From Dehalococcoides mccartyi (GTDB lineage Bacteria; Chloroflexota; Dehalococcoidia; UBA2979): a DNA stretch of 64,000 nucleotides. Below, one piece after another: positions 1 to 8,010 of the stretch. The DNA lies in contig CAMBFG010000002.1 in NCBI GenBank assembly GCA_945865925.1, positions 76,421 to 140,420 of the forward strand, in the 5' to 3' direction. The notes under the pieces are model-generated. The model ran no database searches. It had not been told where the DNA came from and saw nothing but the letters and a program-made list of their open reading frames with translations. Each line of letters begins with the position of its first letter. The first letter of the stretch is position 1. Made by a program: the position numbers and the translations under genes.

Positions 1-1175
1 CAGCCCGCCGGGGCGAGCGATCCCTTGAGGATGACGAGGCCACCGTTGGGGCTCAAGGCCTTGCTGACCGGCAGGATCACCTGCTGGCCGGGGGTTTCGA
101 CCGCGCCCGCGGCCTCCTCGGCGATGGTTTTGCCGGTGACGGTCATCACGTTGCCATGCAGTTTGCCCGCCTCGAGCAGCCGCTTTGCGAGTAGCGGCGT
201 ACCGCCCGCCTGGTCCCAGTCGAGCGCGACGAAGCGCCCGCCCGGCCGCAGGTCGCCGATGAGCGGCGTGGCGCTGGAGATGCGGTCGAAGTCCTCGATC
301 GCCAGGGGCACACCGGCCTCGGCGGCGATCGCGAGCAGGTGGAGCACCACGTTCGTGGAGCCACCGGTCGAGGCGGCACAGATGATGCCGTTCTCGATCG
401 CCTCGCGCGTGAGGAGGTCGCTGGGCAGGACGCCGCGCTTGAGGACGTCCATCACCAGTTCGCCAGCCTCGAAGGCCACGTTGTCCTTGCGGCCATCGGT
501 CGCCCCGACGGTCGCCGAGCGCATGGGCGAGAGGCCCATGAACTCCATGACGGTCGCCATCGTGTTCGCGGTGTACTGCGCACCACAGGCGCCAGCACCG
601 GGACAGGCGACGGCCTCGAGCGCGTGCAGGCGCTCCTCGCTCATCGTCCCGGCAGCGTGCTGGCCGACGGCCTCGAACACGTCCTGGATCGTCACGTCGC
701 GTCCCTCGAAGCGGCCGGGGTCGATCGATCCGGAGTAAAGGATCACGCCGGGGATGTTGAGGCGCGCGAGGGCCATCGCCCCGGCCGGGATGGTCTTGTC
801 GCAGCCGACGATCACCACCGCCGCGTCGAATGAGTAGCCGATGCCTGCCAACTCGATGGAGTCCGCGATCAGGTCGCGCGAGATGAGCGAGGCCTTCATG
901 CCCTCGGTCCCCATGGAAATGCCGTCCGAGATGGAGATGGTGTTCACCTCCATCGGTGTCCCGCCCGCGGCGCGGATGCCAGCCGAGACCTGCGCGGCGA
1001 GCGCGCGCTGGTTGAAGTTGCACGGCATGGTGCCGATCCACTCGTGCGCCACCATGACGAGCGGCTTCTTCAGGTCCTCCGGGGTGAACCCGACCGACTG
1101 GAAGTAGGAGCGCGCCGGCGCCCGGTCTGGCGCGTCGACGAGCGCTCGGCTGCGGTGGCGGGTATCGAAGGCCAT
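1..1175 (-). CDS. ilvD: Dihydroxy-acid dehydratase, partial (runs off left edge)
   Basis: Reverse-strand translation from ATG at 1175: MAFDTRHRSRALVDAPDRAPARSYFQSVGFTPEDLKKPLVMVAHEWIGTMPCNFNQ...GGTPMEVNTISISDGISMGTEGMKASLISRDLIADSIE...CDKTIPAGAMAL...ACPGAGACGAQYTANTMA; IlvD/Edd hallmark motifs. Not in ORF track because it is open at the edge. Confidence 0.95.
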   Translation of the reverse strand, partial: MAFDTRHRSRALVDAPDRAPARSYFQSVGFTPEDLKKPLVMVAHEWIGTMPCNFNQRALAAQVSAGIRAAGGTPMEVNTISISDGISMGTEGMKASLISRDLIADSIELAGIGYSFDAAVVIVGCDKTIPAGAMALARLNIPGVILYSGSIDPGRFEGRDVTIQDVFEAVGQHAAGTMSEERLHALEAVACPGAGACGAQYTANTMATVMEFMGLSPMRSATVGATDGRKDNVAFEAGELVMDVLKRGVLPSDLLTREAIENGIICAASTGGSTNVVLHLLAIAAEAGVPLAIEDFDRISSATPLIGDLRPGGRFVALDWDQAGGTPLLAKRLLEAGKLHGNVMTVTGKTIAEEAAGAVETPGQQVILPVSKALSPNGGLVILKGSLAPAG

Positions 1176-1263
1176 GTGGGGCTCCTCGCTGCGTGGCGAT
1201 CGGGTCGGGGGCGCGATCGTAGCAGCGAGCCTCGGAGAGATCAGGCGACGGTCGAGCGCCTCA

Positions 1264-1650
1264 CTACCCGCTGAGGATGGCGGCGAGGTCGCGCACGGCA
1301 TCGTTCCGCACACGGAAGTAGGCCCAGGAGCCTCGACGTTCACGCTGCAGGAGGCCCGCGTCCACGAGGACCTTCAGGTGGTGGCTGACCGTCGGCTGGG
1401 TGAGGTCGATCGTGTCCACGAGGTCGCAGACACACGCCTCGCCAGTCTGCGAGGCCGCCACGGTCGCGAACAGGCGCAGCCGCGCCGGGTCTGAGAGCGC
1501 CTTGAACGCGCGTGCGGCCAGCGTCGCGGCCTCCTCGGAGACGCAGCAGTCGAGGAGGCTCGTGCAGCAGGCAGCGAGCCCGTCGATGACGGGGAGCACC
1601 TCGAAGGATGGGGTCGTGAGTGCAGGGGGCGCTGCGGCTTTGGGGGACAT
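1264..1650 (-). CDS. ArsR/SmtB-family transcriptional regulator
   Basis: MSPKAAAPPAL...FKALSDPARLRLFATVAASQTGEACVCDLVDTIDLTQPTVSHHLKVLVDAGLLQRERRGSWAYFRV; ArsR winged helix with CVC thiol motif plus N-terminal CC pairs. Start placed at 1650 rather than 1737. Confidence 0.93.
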   Translation of the reverse strand: MSPKAAAPPALTTPSFEVLPVIDGLAACCTSLLDCCVSEEAATLAARAFKALSDPARLRLFATVAASQTGEACVCDLVDTIDLTQPTVSHHLKVLVDAGLLQRERRGSWAYFRVRNDAVRDLAAILSG

Positions 1651-1680
1651 CGATGTCAGTCTATATTGACATCCATCGAT
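1646..1680. promoter_or_regulatory. Putative ArsR operator / divergent promoter region
   Basis: Perfect 12-bp palindrome GACATCGATGTC at 1646-1657 overlapping the arsR start codon, plus related half-site TTGACATCCATCGAT at 1666-1680; 7-bp inverted pair GATGTCA/TGACATC. Confidence 0.6.
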
Positions 1681-1763
1681 ATCGCAAGCATCCTGAGCCC
1701 CGCGGCCATATAGACGCGCGTCGATGCCGCCGTCCACCCAGCGTTCGGTTCAAGGAGGTCACC

Positions 1764-1859
1764 ATGACCTTCAAGCCGTTCAACGGCACACCTCTGCCCG
1801 TCCTCAACGGCGGGGACTGCTGCGACAGCGCTTGCAGTTGCGAGCCGGGCTGCTGCTAG
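1764..1859 (+). CDS. 31-aa cysteine-rich peptide (MTFKPFNGTPLPVLNGGDCCDSACSCEPGCC)
   Basis: ATG at 1764 preceded by AAGGAGGT (1752-1759), a near-perfect Shine-Dalgarno; six Cys in the C-terminal 13 residues; divergent from arsR. Embedded in the larger track ORF 1620..1859. Confidence 0.7.
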   Translation: MTFKPFNGTPLPVLNGGDCCDSACSCEPGCC

Positions 1860-1870
1860 CAGCTTGAGCG

Positions 1871-1909
1871 GGGGTGGGGTGGCCTCGACCCCTCGAGGCG
1901 GCCCCGCCC
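1871..1909 (+). terminator. GC-rich hairpin (possible terminator/attenuator, no T-tract)
   Basis: GGGGTGGCCTCGA (1876-1888) / TCGAGGCGGCCCC (1893-1905) nearly perfect inverted repeat, CCCC loop. Confidence 0.35.
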
Positions 1910-1964
1910 TCGTGCCTCGCTCGCACGACGCCGGTACGCTGGCGCGCCTCGGAAGGAACCCGCC

Positions 1965-3032
1965 GTGGAATTCGGACTGTTCGTGGAGTGGCCGAACGCG
2001 GGCGCACGCGTCTGGCGCGAGGCATTCGAGGAGAGCGTCGCGCAGGTGCGCCTGGCCGAGGAGGTCGGGTTCGACTTCTGCCTGATCGCGGAGCACCACT
2101 TCTCCGACTACAGCATCGCGCCATCGCCGCTCCTCGAAGCGCTCGCGTTCGCACGCGTGACCTCGCGGATTCGCATCGGCACAGGCGTAGCGGTGCTGCC
2201 GGAGTGGCAGCCGCTGCGGCTCGCCGAGGAGATGGCGGTCGTCGACCAGTTGAGCGGCGGGCGCTTCATCGCCGGCGTCGGCCGCGGCTTCGTGCCCTTC
2301 GAGCAGGAGCGCCTCGGCGTCGTCGTGGACGAGGGTCGCGCGCGCTTCGAGGAGTCGCTCGATGTCCTCGTGCAGGCGTGGACGGCGACAGACTTCACGT
2401 ACGCCGGGAAGCACGTCCGCATCGACCACCCAACGACGGTGCTCCCGCGGCCGCTCCAGACACCCCACCCACCGATCTGGCTCGCCGGTGCGAGCGCGGA
2501 GTCCGTTGACCTCGTGGGACGTCGAGGGCTCACGCCGATCACCTCGGGCGCGGCGGGGGTGGAGCGGCTGCGCGAGCAGCACGGCGACTACGTGCGCGCG
2601 CGCCACCAGTACGGGCGCGGCGACGAGCCGCTACACGTCGTCGCGCAGACACAGGTACACATTGCGGAGACGACCGCCGAGGCGCACGCGACGCTCCCGT
2701 TTGCCCGCTGGCAGGCGCGCGCCGTGACCCGCCTCGTGCAGGCGCGGATCGAGGGCGGCATCCTCGATGCCACCCCGGCGGAGGACGACCCGAGCAACGA
2801 AGTGCTGCTTGGGCGTCAGTTCATCGGCACACCGGACCAGATCATCCCTCGGCTACAGGCCCTCAACGACGCGGGGGTGACGCATGTCAGCATGCTGATG
2901 GAGTTTGGCGGCCTCGATGCCGCGCGCATCGAGCGATCGATCCGCCTCGTGGGCCGCGAGGTGATCCCAGCGCTCCGAGGAGCCACCCCTCCGGCGAGCC
3001 TCACGGCCAGCGCGCTCGCAGCGAGCGGATAG
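1965..3032 (+). CDS. LLM-class flavin-dependent oxidoreductase (luciferase-like monooxygenase)
   Basis: GTG start; MEFGLFVEWPNAG...VRLAEEVGFDFCLIAEHHFSDYS...RIRIGTGVAVLPEWQPLRLAEEMAVVDQLSGGRFIAGVGRGF; LLM fold motifs; SD-like GGAAGGA at 1951. Confidence 0.9.
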   Translation: MEFGLFVEWPNAGARVWREAFEESVAQVRLAEEVGFDFCLIAEHHFSDYSIAPSPLLEALAFARVTSRIRIGTGVAVLPEWQPLRLAEEMAVVDQLSGGRFIAGVGRGFVPFEQERLGVVVDEGRARFEESLDVLVQAWTATDFTYAGKHVRIDHPTTVLPRPLQTPHPPIWLAGASAESVDLVGRRGLTPITSGAAGVERLREQHGDYVRARHQYGRGDEPLHVVAQTQVHIAETTAEAHATLPFARWQARAVTRLVQARIEGGILDATPAEDDPSNEVLLGRQFIGTPDQIIPRLQALNDAGVTHVSMLMEFGGLDAARIERSIRLVGREVIPALRGATPPASLTASALAASG

Positions 3033-3036
3033 CGGC

Positions 3037-4254
3037 GTGGGGATCGTCGCGCGCGCTCGATACTGGCGGGACGCGGTGCTCCTGGGCATCGCGACGATCG
3101 GGGCATACGGCGTCGTGTACTACGCCTTCGGCGTGTTCATCGAACCGCTGCATGACGACACGGGGTGGAGCACGGGCACGCTCTCCCTCGCCTACTCCGC
3201 AGGGGTGCTGCTTTCGGGCGTCGGAGCGGTAGTCGGCGGACGCGCGCTGGACCGGCAGGGGCCGCGGCCGGTGATGGTGACCGCCGTCGTTGTGGGGGCA
3301 CTCGGCCTGCTCGCAGCGTCCGAGGCGCGCCAGGTCGTGTGGTTCGTGGCGTGCTGGGCGGTGGCAGGCGGTGCCGTGGCGGGCGGGCTCTACTACAACG
3401 TCACGATGTCCACGACGTCGCGGCTGTATGCCGACCGGCGGGCCACCGCCGTCAGCGTGCTGACCCTCCTCGGCGCGCTGGCAAGCCCGATCTTCAACCC
3501 CCTCGTCGCGTGGATGGTGGAGGCGTGGGGCTGGCGCGAGGCGTTGCGCGCGCTCGCCGTGCTATTGGTGATCCTCGCGGGCCCAGCAGCCCTCCTCGTG
3601 CGGTCGGAGGCGGTGCCGGTGCCGCCGCGTGTCCCCGGTGACCGAGGAGCCTGGCGCGAGCCGATGGTGTGGCGGCTGATACTCGCAGCCTGCTTCTCTG
3701 CCGGAGCGACGAGCGCCCTCCTCCTCCACCAGGTGAGCGCGATCCGCGCGCTGGGTTTGTCTCTGGCGACAGCAGCCGCCCTCGGTGGGGCGCGAGGACT
3801 CATGCAGATCCCCGGCCGCCTCGTCCTGACGCCGCTCACCAATTGGCTGGGCGTCCACACGACGCAGGTGGTCTGTTACGGGATGGTCGCGGCTGGTGCG
3901 AGCGCCCTCGTCGTTGCGGACGGACTCGTGGCGGCGTGGTTCTTCGTAATCGCAGCCGGCCTCGCGATCGGACTGAGTTCACCGCTCAACGGGTTGCTAG
4001 GGGCGGAGGCGTACGGGGCACGCCTCGGCACGTTCTCCGGGATGCAGGCAGCCGCCACCAGCGTCGCGAGCGCGGGCGGCGCGTGGCTCGCGGGTGTTGC
4101 GGTGGACCGGACGGGGGACTACGGCCTCACACTCGCGGGCATCGCAACCCTCGAGGTCGGTGCGGCCGCCGCCCTGCTCTGGCAACGGCGCGCGGTGCGG
4201 GCAGCACGGGCGGGGAATGCGGTTGCACTCAGCGCCGAGGGCGAGCGGGCCTAG
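3037..4254 (+). CDS. MFS transporter
   Basis: Twelve-TM-like protein; 4-nt gap after the LLM gene; GGRALDRQGPRPVM loop typical of MFS. Confidence 0.88.
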   Translation: MGIVARARYWRDAVLLGIATIGAYGVVYYAFGVFIEPLHDDTGWSTGTLSLAYSAGVLLSGVGAVVGGRALDRQGPRPVMVTAVVVGALGLLAASEARQVVWFVACWAVAGGAVAGGLYYNVTMSTTSRLYADRRATAVSVLTLLGALASPIFNPLVAWMVEAWGWREALRALAVLLVILAGPAALLVRSEAVPVPPRVPGDRGAWREPMVWRLILAACFSAGATSALLLHQVSAIRALGLSLATAAALGGARGLMQIPGRLVLTPLTNWLGVHTTQVVCYGMVAAGASALVVADGLVAAWFFVIAAGLAIGLSSPLNGLLGAEAYGARLGTFSGMQAAATSVASAGGAWLAGVAVDRTGDYGLTLAGIATLEVGAAAALLWQRRAVRAARAGNAVALSAEGERA

Positions 4255-4817
4255 TTCGCCTCCACGTCGTCATCGTCCTCGTCGTCCGCAGCGGACTCCC
4301 GAGGCGGGACGGGCTCCTTCGAGTGGCCGTTGGTGTGGATGCATTCGTGCGGCGCATTCGCGAAGTCGAGTGGCTGTTTGCAAAGCGGGCACGTCGGGCG
4401 GCCACCAGCCACGACCTCTTCGATGATGTGGATCAGGGTGAGCGCCTGCGAGCGGCTGAATGCCATCCGCAAGGCCGGGGTGTCACGCCGGTCGGCGGCC
4501 TGCGGGTCATCCGCGAGGAAGATCGCCTGCTCCGCCTCGGCGTCATAGTCGAGCCCCATACGGGCGACCTGGAAATCCACCTGGGCGCGCTGCGGGAAGT
4601 TGCCGACCGGCTCCACGGTCGTCGCGGGCTGCCCGCGCCGCATCGAGCGTTCCGCCAGCAGTTGCGAGATGGAACGCCCGAGGGCAGCGAGTTGTTCCTT
4701 CTCGATCCAGAGCGCGACGTACGTCGCGTCCGCGCGAGCGCGCAGGCGGAAGGTGCGCTGGCCGGGCTGGCCGATCGCTTCGGCGTCTACCGCGTCCACC
4801 AGGCCGAGGTCGATCAT
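4251..4817 (-). CDS. DUF3090 family protein
   Basis: MIDLGLVDAVDAEAIGQPGQRTFRLRARADATYVALWIEKEQLAALG...CPLCKQPLDFANAPHECIHTNGH; DUF3090-like with C-terminal CxxC/HxC. Convergent overlap with the MFS stop. Confidence 0.8.
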   Translation of the reverse strand: MIDLGLVDAVDAEAIGQPGQRTFRLRARADATYVALWIEKEQLAALGRSISQLLAERSMRRGQPATTVEPVGNFPQRAQVDFQVARMGLDYDAEAEQAIFLADDPQAADRRDTPALRMAFSRSQALTLIHIIEEVVAGGRPTCPLCKQPLDFANAPHECIHTNGHSKEPVPPRESAADDEDDDDVEAN

Positions 4818-4912
4818 GGCTCCCCCATCCGCTCGGCGAGCGTAGGCACCCCCGCGCGCACGGGTCAAACCCGCGACCACTATCATCGGCCAGCCCAGCG
4901 CGAGGAGCCCCG

Positions 4913-6322
4913 ATGCCTGACACCACCCTCGACCTCGGCACCCTCACGATCGCGGAGGCCTCGGCGCAAATCGCGGATGGCACGCTCTCGCCTGTCGCGC
5001 TGACCGAGGCGGCGTTCGCGCGGATCGACGCGACCAACGGCCGTGTGAATGCCTTCGTGCGGCTGATGCGCACCTCCGCGCTCGCAGAGGCGCAGGCTGC
5101 TGAGGAGCGCGCACACGGTGGCCGACGCCTCGGTCCGCTGGACGGCATCCCGATCGCGGTCAAAGACCTGTTTGACACCGCGGGCGTCGTCACGGCGGCG
5201 GGGACCGGCGCCTACCGCGAACGCGTCCCGCTCGAGGACGCGACCGCCGTTCGCCGCCTGCACGAGGCTGGTGCGGTCATCCTCGGCAAGACGAACACGC
5301 ACGAACTGGCGCTGGGTGGGACGACGAACAACGTCCACTACGGGCCGACCAGAAACCCGTGGCACCTCGACCGAGTGCCGGGCGGCTCCTCCGGTGGATC
5401 GGGCGCGGCGTTGGCCGCTGGGCAGGCGCTGGGAGCGCTCGGCACGGACACCGGCGGCAGCATTCGCATCCCCGCCGCGTTCTGCGGCGTCACCGGCCAC
5501 AAGCCCTCGTACGGCCTCGTCGGCCGAGGTGGCGTCGTCCCGCTGTCGCTCACGCTCGACCATGCCGGCCCGATGGCGGCCACGGCCCTCGACTGCGCAC
5601 TCCTGCTCGATGTCCTCGCCGGGCACGACCCGCGTGACGACGGCTCCGTCGACCGACCATCGGAGTCGTTCAGCGCGGGCATCGAGAGTGGCGTCGCGGG
5701 GCGGCGCCTGGCCGTGATCCCCTCGCTCGTCGAGGGTTGCGACGACGCCACGCTCGCAGCATTCGAGGCAGGCCTCGACACCCTGCGCGGCCTCGGGGCG
5801 ATCGTCGACGCCGTCGAGCCGATGGCGGGGGAGGACGAGTGGCGGAACTCCATCAACGGCTTGCTGATCGCCGAGGGTGCCTCATACGTGGCGCACATCC
5901 TGCGCGAGCGACCGCACACGATCGGCGAGAGCGTGCGCCGGCGGATGATGCCGGGGCTGGATGTGACCGTGGACGCGTACCTCCGCATGCTGAAGGCGCG
6001 GGGCGTCATCGAACGGCTGTTCGAGCAGGCGCTCGCCGTCGGGGGCTTCGACGGCTACGTCACGCCGACGTCCCCGCAGCCGGCCGAGCCGATCATGCTG
6101 GACGCCAACGCCGACAGCGAACCGTGGGGGAAATTCCGCAACACGACGGTCTTCGACCTGACGCGTCAGCCCTCGATCTCTGTCCCGGCGGGATTCGACG
6201 GCGATGGGATGCCCATCGGACTGATGGTGAGCGGCGCACGCTGGGACGACGCACGAGTGCTACGGATCGCGCATGCGTTCCAGCAGGTGACCTCGTTCCA
6301 CCGCCAGCGACCCGCGCTCTGA
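4913..6322 (+). CDS. Amidase (amidase-signature / GatA-like)
   Basis: GGSSGGSGAALAAGQALGALGTDTGGSIRIPAAFCGVTGHKPSYGLV amidase signature; ATG 4913 preceded by CGAGGAG. Confidence 0.92.
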   Translation: MPDTTLDLGTLTIAEASAQIADGTLSPVALTEAAFARIDATNGRVNAFVRLMRTSALAEAQAAEERAHGGRRLGPLDGIPIAVKDLFDTAGVVTAAGTGAYRERVPLEDATAVRRLHEAGAVILGKTNTHELALGGTTNNVHYGPTRNPWHLDRVPGGSSGGSGAALAAGQALGALGTDTGGSIRIPAAFCGVTGHKPSYGLVGRGGVVPLSLTLDHAGPMAATALDCALLLDVLAGHDPRDDGSVDRPSESFSAGIESGVAGRRLAVIPSLVEGCDDATLAAFEAGLDTLRGLGAIVDAVEPMAGEDEWRNSINGLLIAEGASYVAHILRERPHTIGESVRRRMMPGLDVTVDAYLRMLKARGVIERLFEQALAVGGFDGYVTPTSPQPAEPIMLDANADSEPWGKFRNTTVFDLTRQPSISVPAGFDGDGMPIGLMVSGARWDDARVLRIAHAFQQVTSFHRQRPAL

Positions 6323-6356
6323 CACCGCCGTCGGAGGCGCGCGTTAGGATCGAGGG

Positions 6357-7289
6357 GTGAACGAACACTCCCTCGCAACCCTGCCTGACCCGCCTCCTGC
6401 CCTTGGCTTGGAGCGTGACGTGTCGCTCGCGCGCCATACCTACCTTCGGATTGGCGGAGCAGCGGCCTACTTTGGCACTCCGCCGGACATCGACACGCTC
6501 GTGCGGATCTGGGCGTGGGCGAAGTCGCACGCGATCCCGCTGCGGATCGTCGGCGGCGGGTCGAACATGCTGGTCGCCGATGAGGGAGTGCGTGCGGTGG
6601 TGATCTCGCTCCGGCGTGCCTGCGGGTACCTCGACATCGACGGCACTGCGGTCTACGCCGGCGCCGCCGTCATGCTTCCCGCGATCGCGAAGGCGGCGGC
6701 GGAGCGAGGGCTGAGCGGTATGGAGTTCGCGATCGGGATCCCGGGCGACATCGGCGGCGCGATGCAGACGAACGCGGGCATCGGCGACGGCCGCAGCATG
6801 GGTGATGTGGTGACCAGCGTGGACGTACTCCGGGACGGCGTGCCGGTCACGTTGTCACGAGAGCAGATCGCGTTCGACTACCGACACACGTCGTTGCGGA
6901 CAGCGGGCGAGATCGTGCTGGCGGCGCGGCTTGCGCTCAAGCCGCGGCCGCGCGACGAAGTCGAGGCGGAGATGAGCCGCCTCCTTGGCACGCGGCAGGC
7001 GACGCAGCCGACAGCAGAGCCCAACGCGGGCTCGGTGTTCCGCAACCCGCCCGGGGATCGCGCGGGCCAGATGATCGAGGCGGTCGGCGGCAAGAATGTC
7101 GCTTCCGGCAGCGCACACGTCTCCTCGCTGCACGCGAACTTCATCGTGCATGATGGGCACGCCTCAGCATCCGAGTACCTCGATGTGATGACCGAAGTGC
7201 AGCGGCTGGTGCTGGCGACCTATGGTGTGCGGCTCATCCCGGAGATCGAATGGTGGGGCGATGGCACACCACCGGAGGTGTTCCAGTGA
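6357..7289 (+). CDS. murB: UDP-N-acetylenolpyruvoylglucosamine reductase
   Basis: GGGSNMLVADEG, GMEFAIGIPGDIGGAMQTNAG, PNAGSVFRNPPGDRAGQMIEAVG; MurB motifs; GTG start. Confidence 0.95.
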   Translation: MNEHSLATLPDPPPALGLERDVSLARHTYLRIGGAAAYFGTPPDIDTLVRIWAWAKSHAIPLRIVGGGSNMLVADEGVRAVVISLRRACGYLDIDGTAVYAGAAVMLPAIAKAAAERGLSGMEFAIGIPGDIGGAMQTNAGIGDGRSMGDVVTSVDVLRDGVPVTLSREQIAFDYRHTSLRTAGEIVLAARLALKPRPRDEVEAEMSRLLGTRQATQPTAEPNAGSVFRNPPGDRAGQMIEAVGGKNVASGSAHVSSLHANFIVHDGHASASEYLDVMTEVQRLVLATYGVRLIPEIEWWGDGTPPEVFQ

Positions 7290-7780
7290 GCGACGCGTCC
7301 GTGCTCCGCGCCACCACTCCTCGTCCCGAACTGATCCGCGCGCTGGCCGCCACGCCCGAGGTACTCGAAGCGATGCTGCTGTCTGCCTCGGAGACGTCGA
7401 TCGACACGGCCGTGCCGGGGGAGTGGTCGGCACGCATCGTCACGGCGCACCTGCGAGACGATGAGTTCATGGTGATGCGCCTGCGCCTCGAACGGACGCT
7501 CGTCGAGGATGCACCCACGCTCGTGCCGTTCGACGAGGGTGTGTGGGCAGCATCGAGGTGGACGGCACGCGACACCATCGGTGACCTCGTCGCCGACCTG
7601 AGGATGCAGCGCGCCGCCTCGCTGCACATCCTCGCGCGCCTGTCCGAGGCCGAATGGGGACGCCTCGGCACGCAGCCGGAGATCGGCACGTTCGACATCC
7701 ACTGGTGGGTGGAGCACTGGGTCGAGCACGACGTGAACCACCTGGACCAGGTGGCGGCGAGCCTCGGCCTGACCCGCTAA
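7286..7780 (+). CDS. DinB-like / maleylpyruvate isomerase-type metal-binding family protein
   Basis: VPGEWSARIVTAHLRDDEFMVMRLRLERTL...WWVEHWVEHDVNHLDQVAASLG; DinB-fold His pattern; GTG start within the preceding stop region. Confidence 0.75.
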   Translation: MSDASVLRATTPRPELIRALAATPEVLEAMLLSASETSIDTAVPGEWSARIVTAHLRDDEFMVMRLRLERTLVEDAPTLVPFDEGVWAASRWTARDTIGDLVADLRMQRAASLHILARLSEAEWGRLGTQPEIGTFDIHWWVEHWVEHDVNHLDQVAASLGLTR

Positions 7781-8010
7781 CCCTCGATCAACGCACGCGC
7801 GACCGCGAGATCACGTGTGCCGGCAGCAAGCTCGAGGGCGTCGAGTGCGCGGACGCGGGCCGCTTCCCACGCCGCGAGGCCGGCGAGTCGCGCCGTGCGC
7901 TCGCCCGAGCCGTGGTCGTCCGGCTGCGCGAGACGCACGCACTCGGCGTCGGCGCGGTCGTAGGCGTCGAGGGCGGCGCGGATGGCCTCGATGTCGGGGG
8001 GCGAAGTCAC
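7777..8010 (-). CDS. Small hypothetical protein
   Basis: GTG at 8010 overlaps the stop of the upstream gene (GTGA); stop overlaps the convergent DinB stop. Confidence 0.5.
   Translation of the reverse strand: MTSPPDIEAIRAALDAYDRADAECVRLAQPDDHGSGERTARLAGLAAWEAARVRALDALELAAGTRDLAVARALIEG

Noticed and set aside
3669-5003. 444-aa plus-strand ORF spanning the MFS end and DUF3090 gene
   Set aside because: Crosses two better-supported genes out of frame; Arg-rich nonsense translation.
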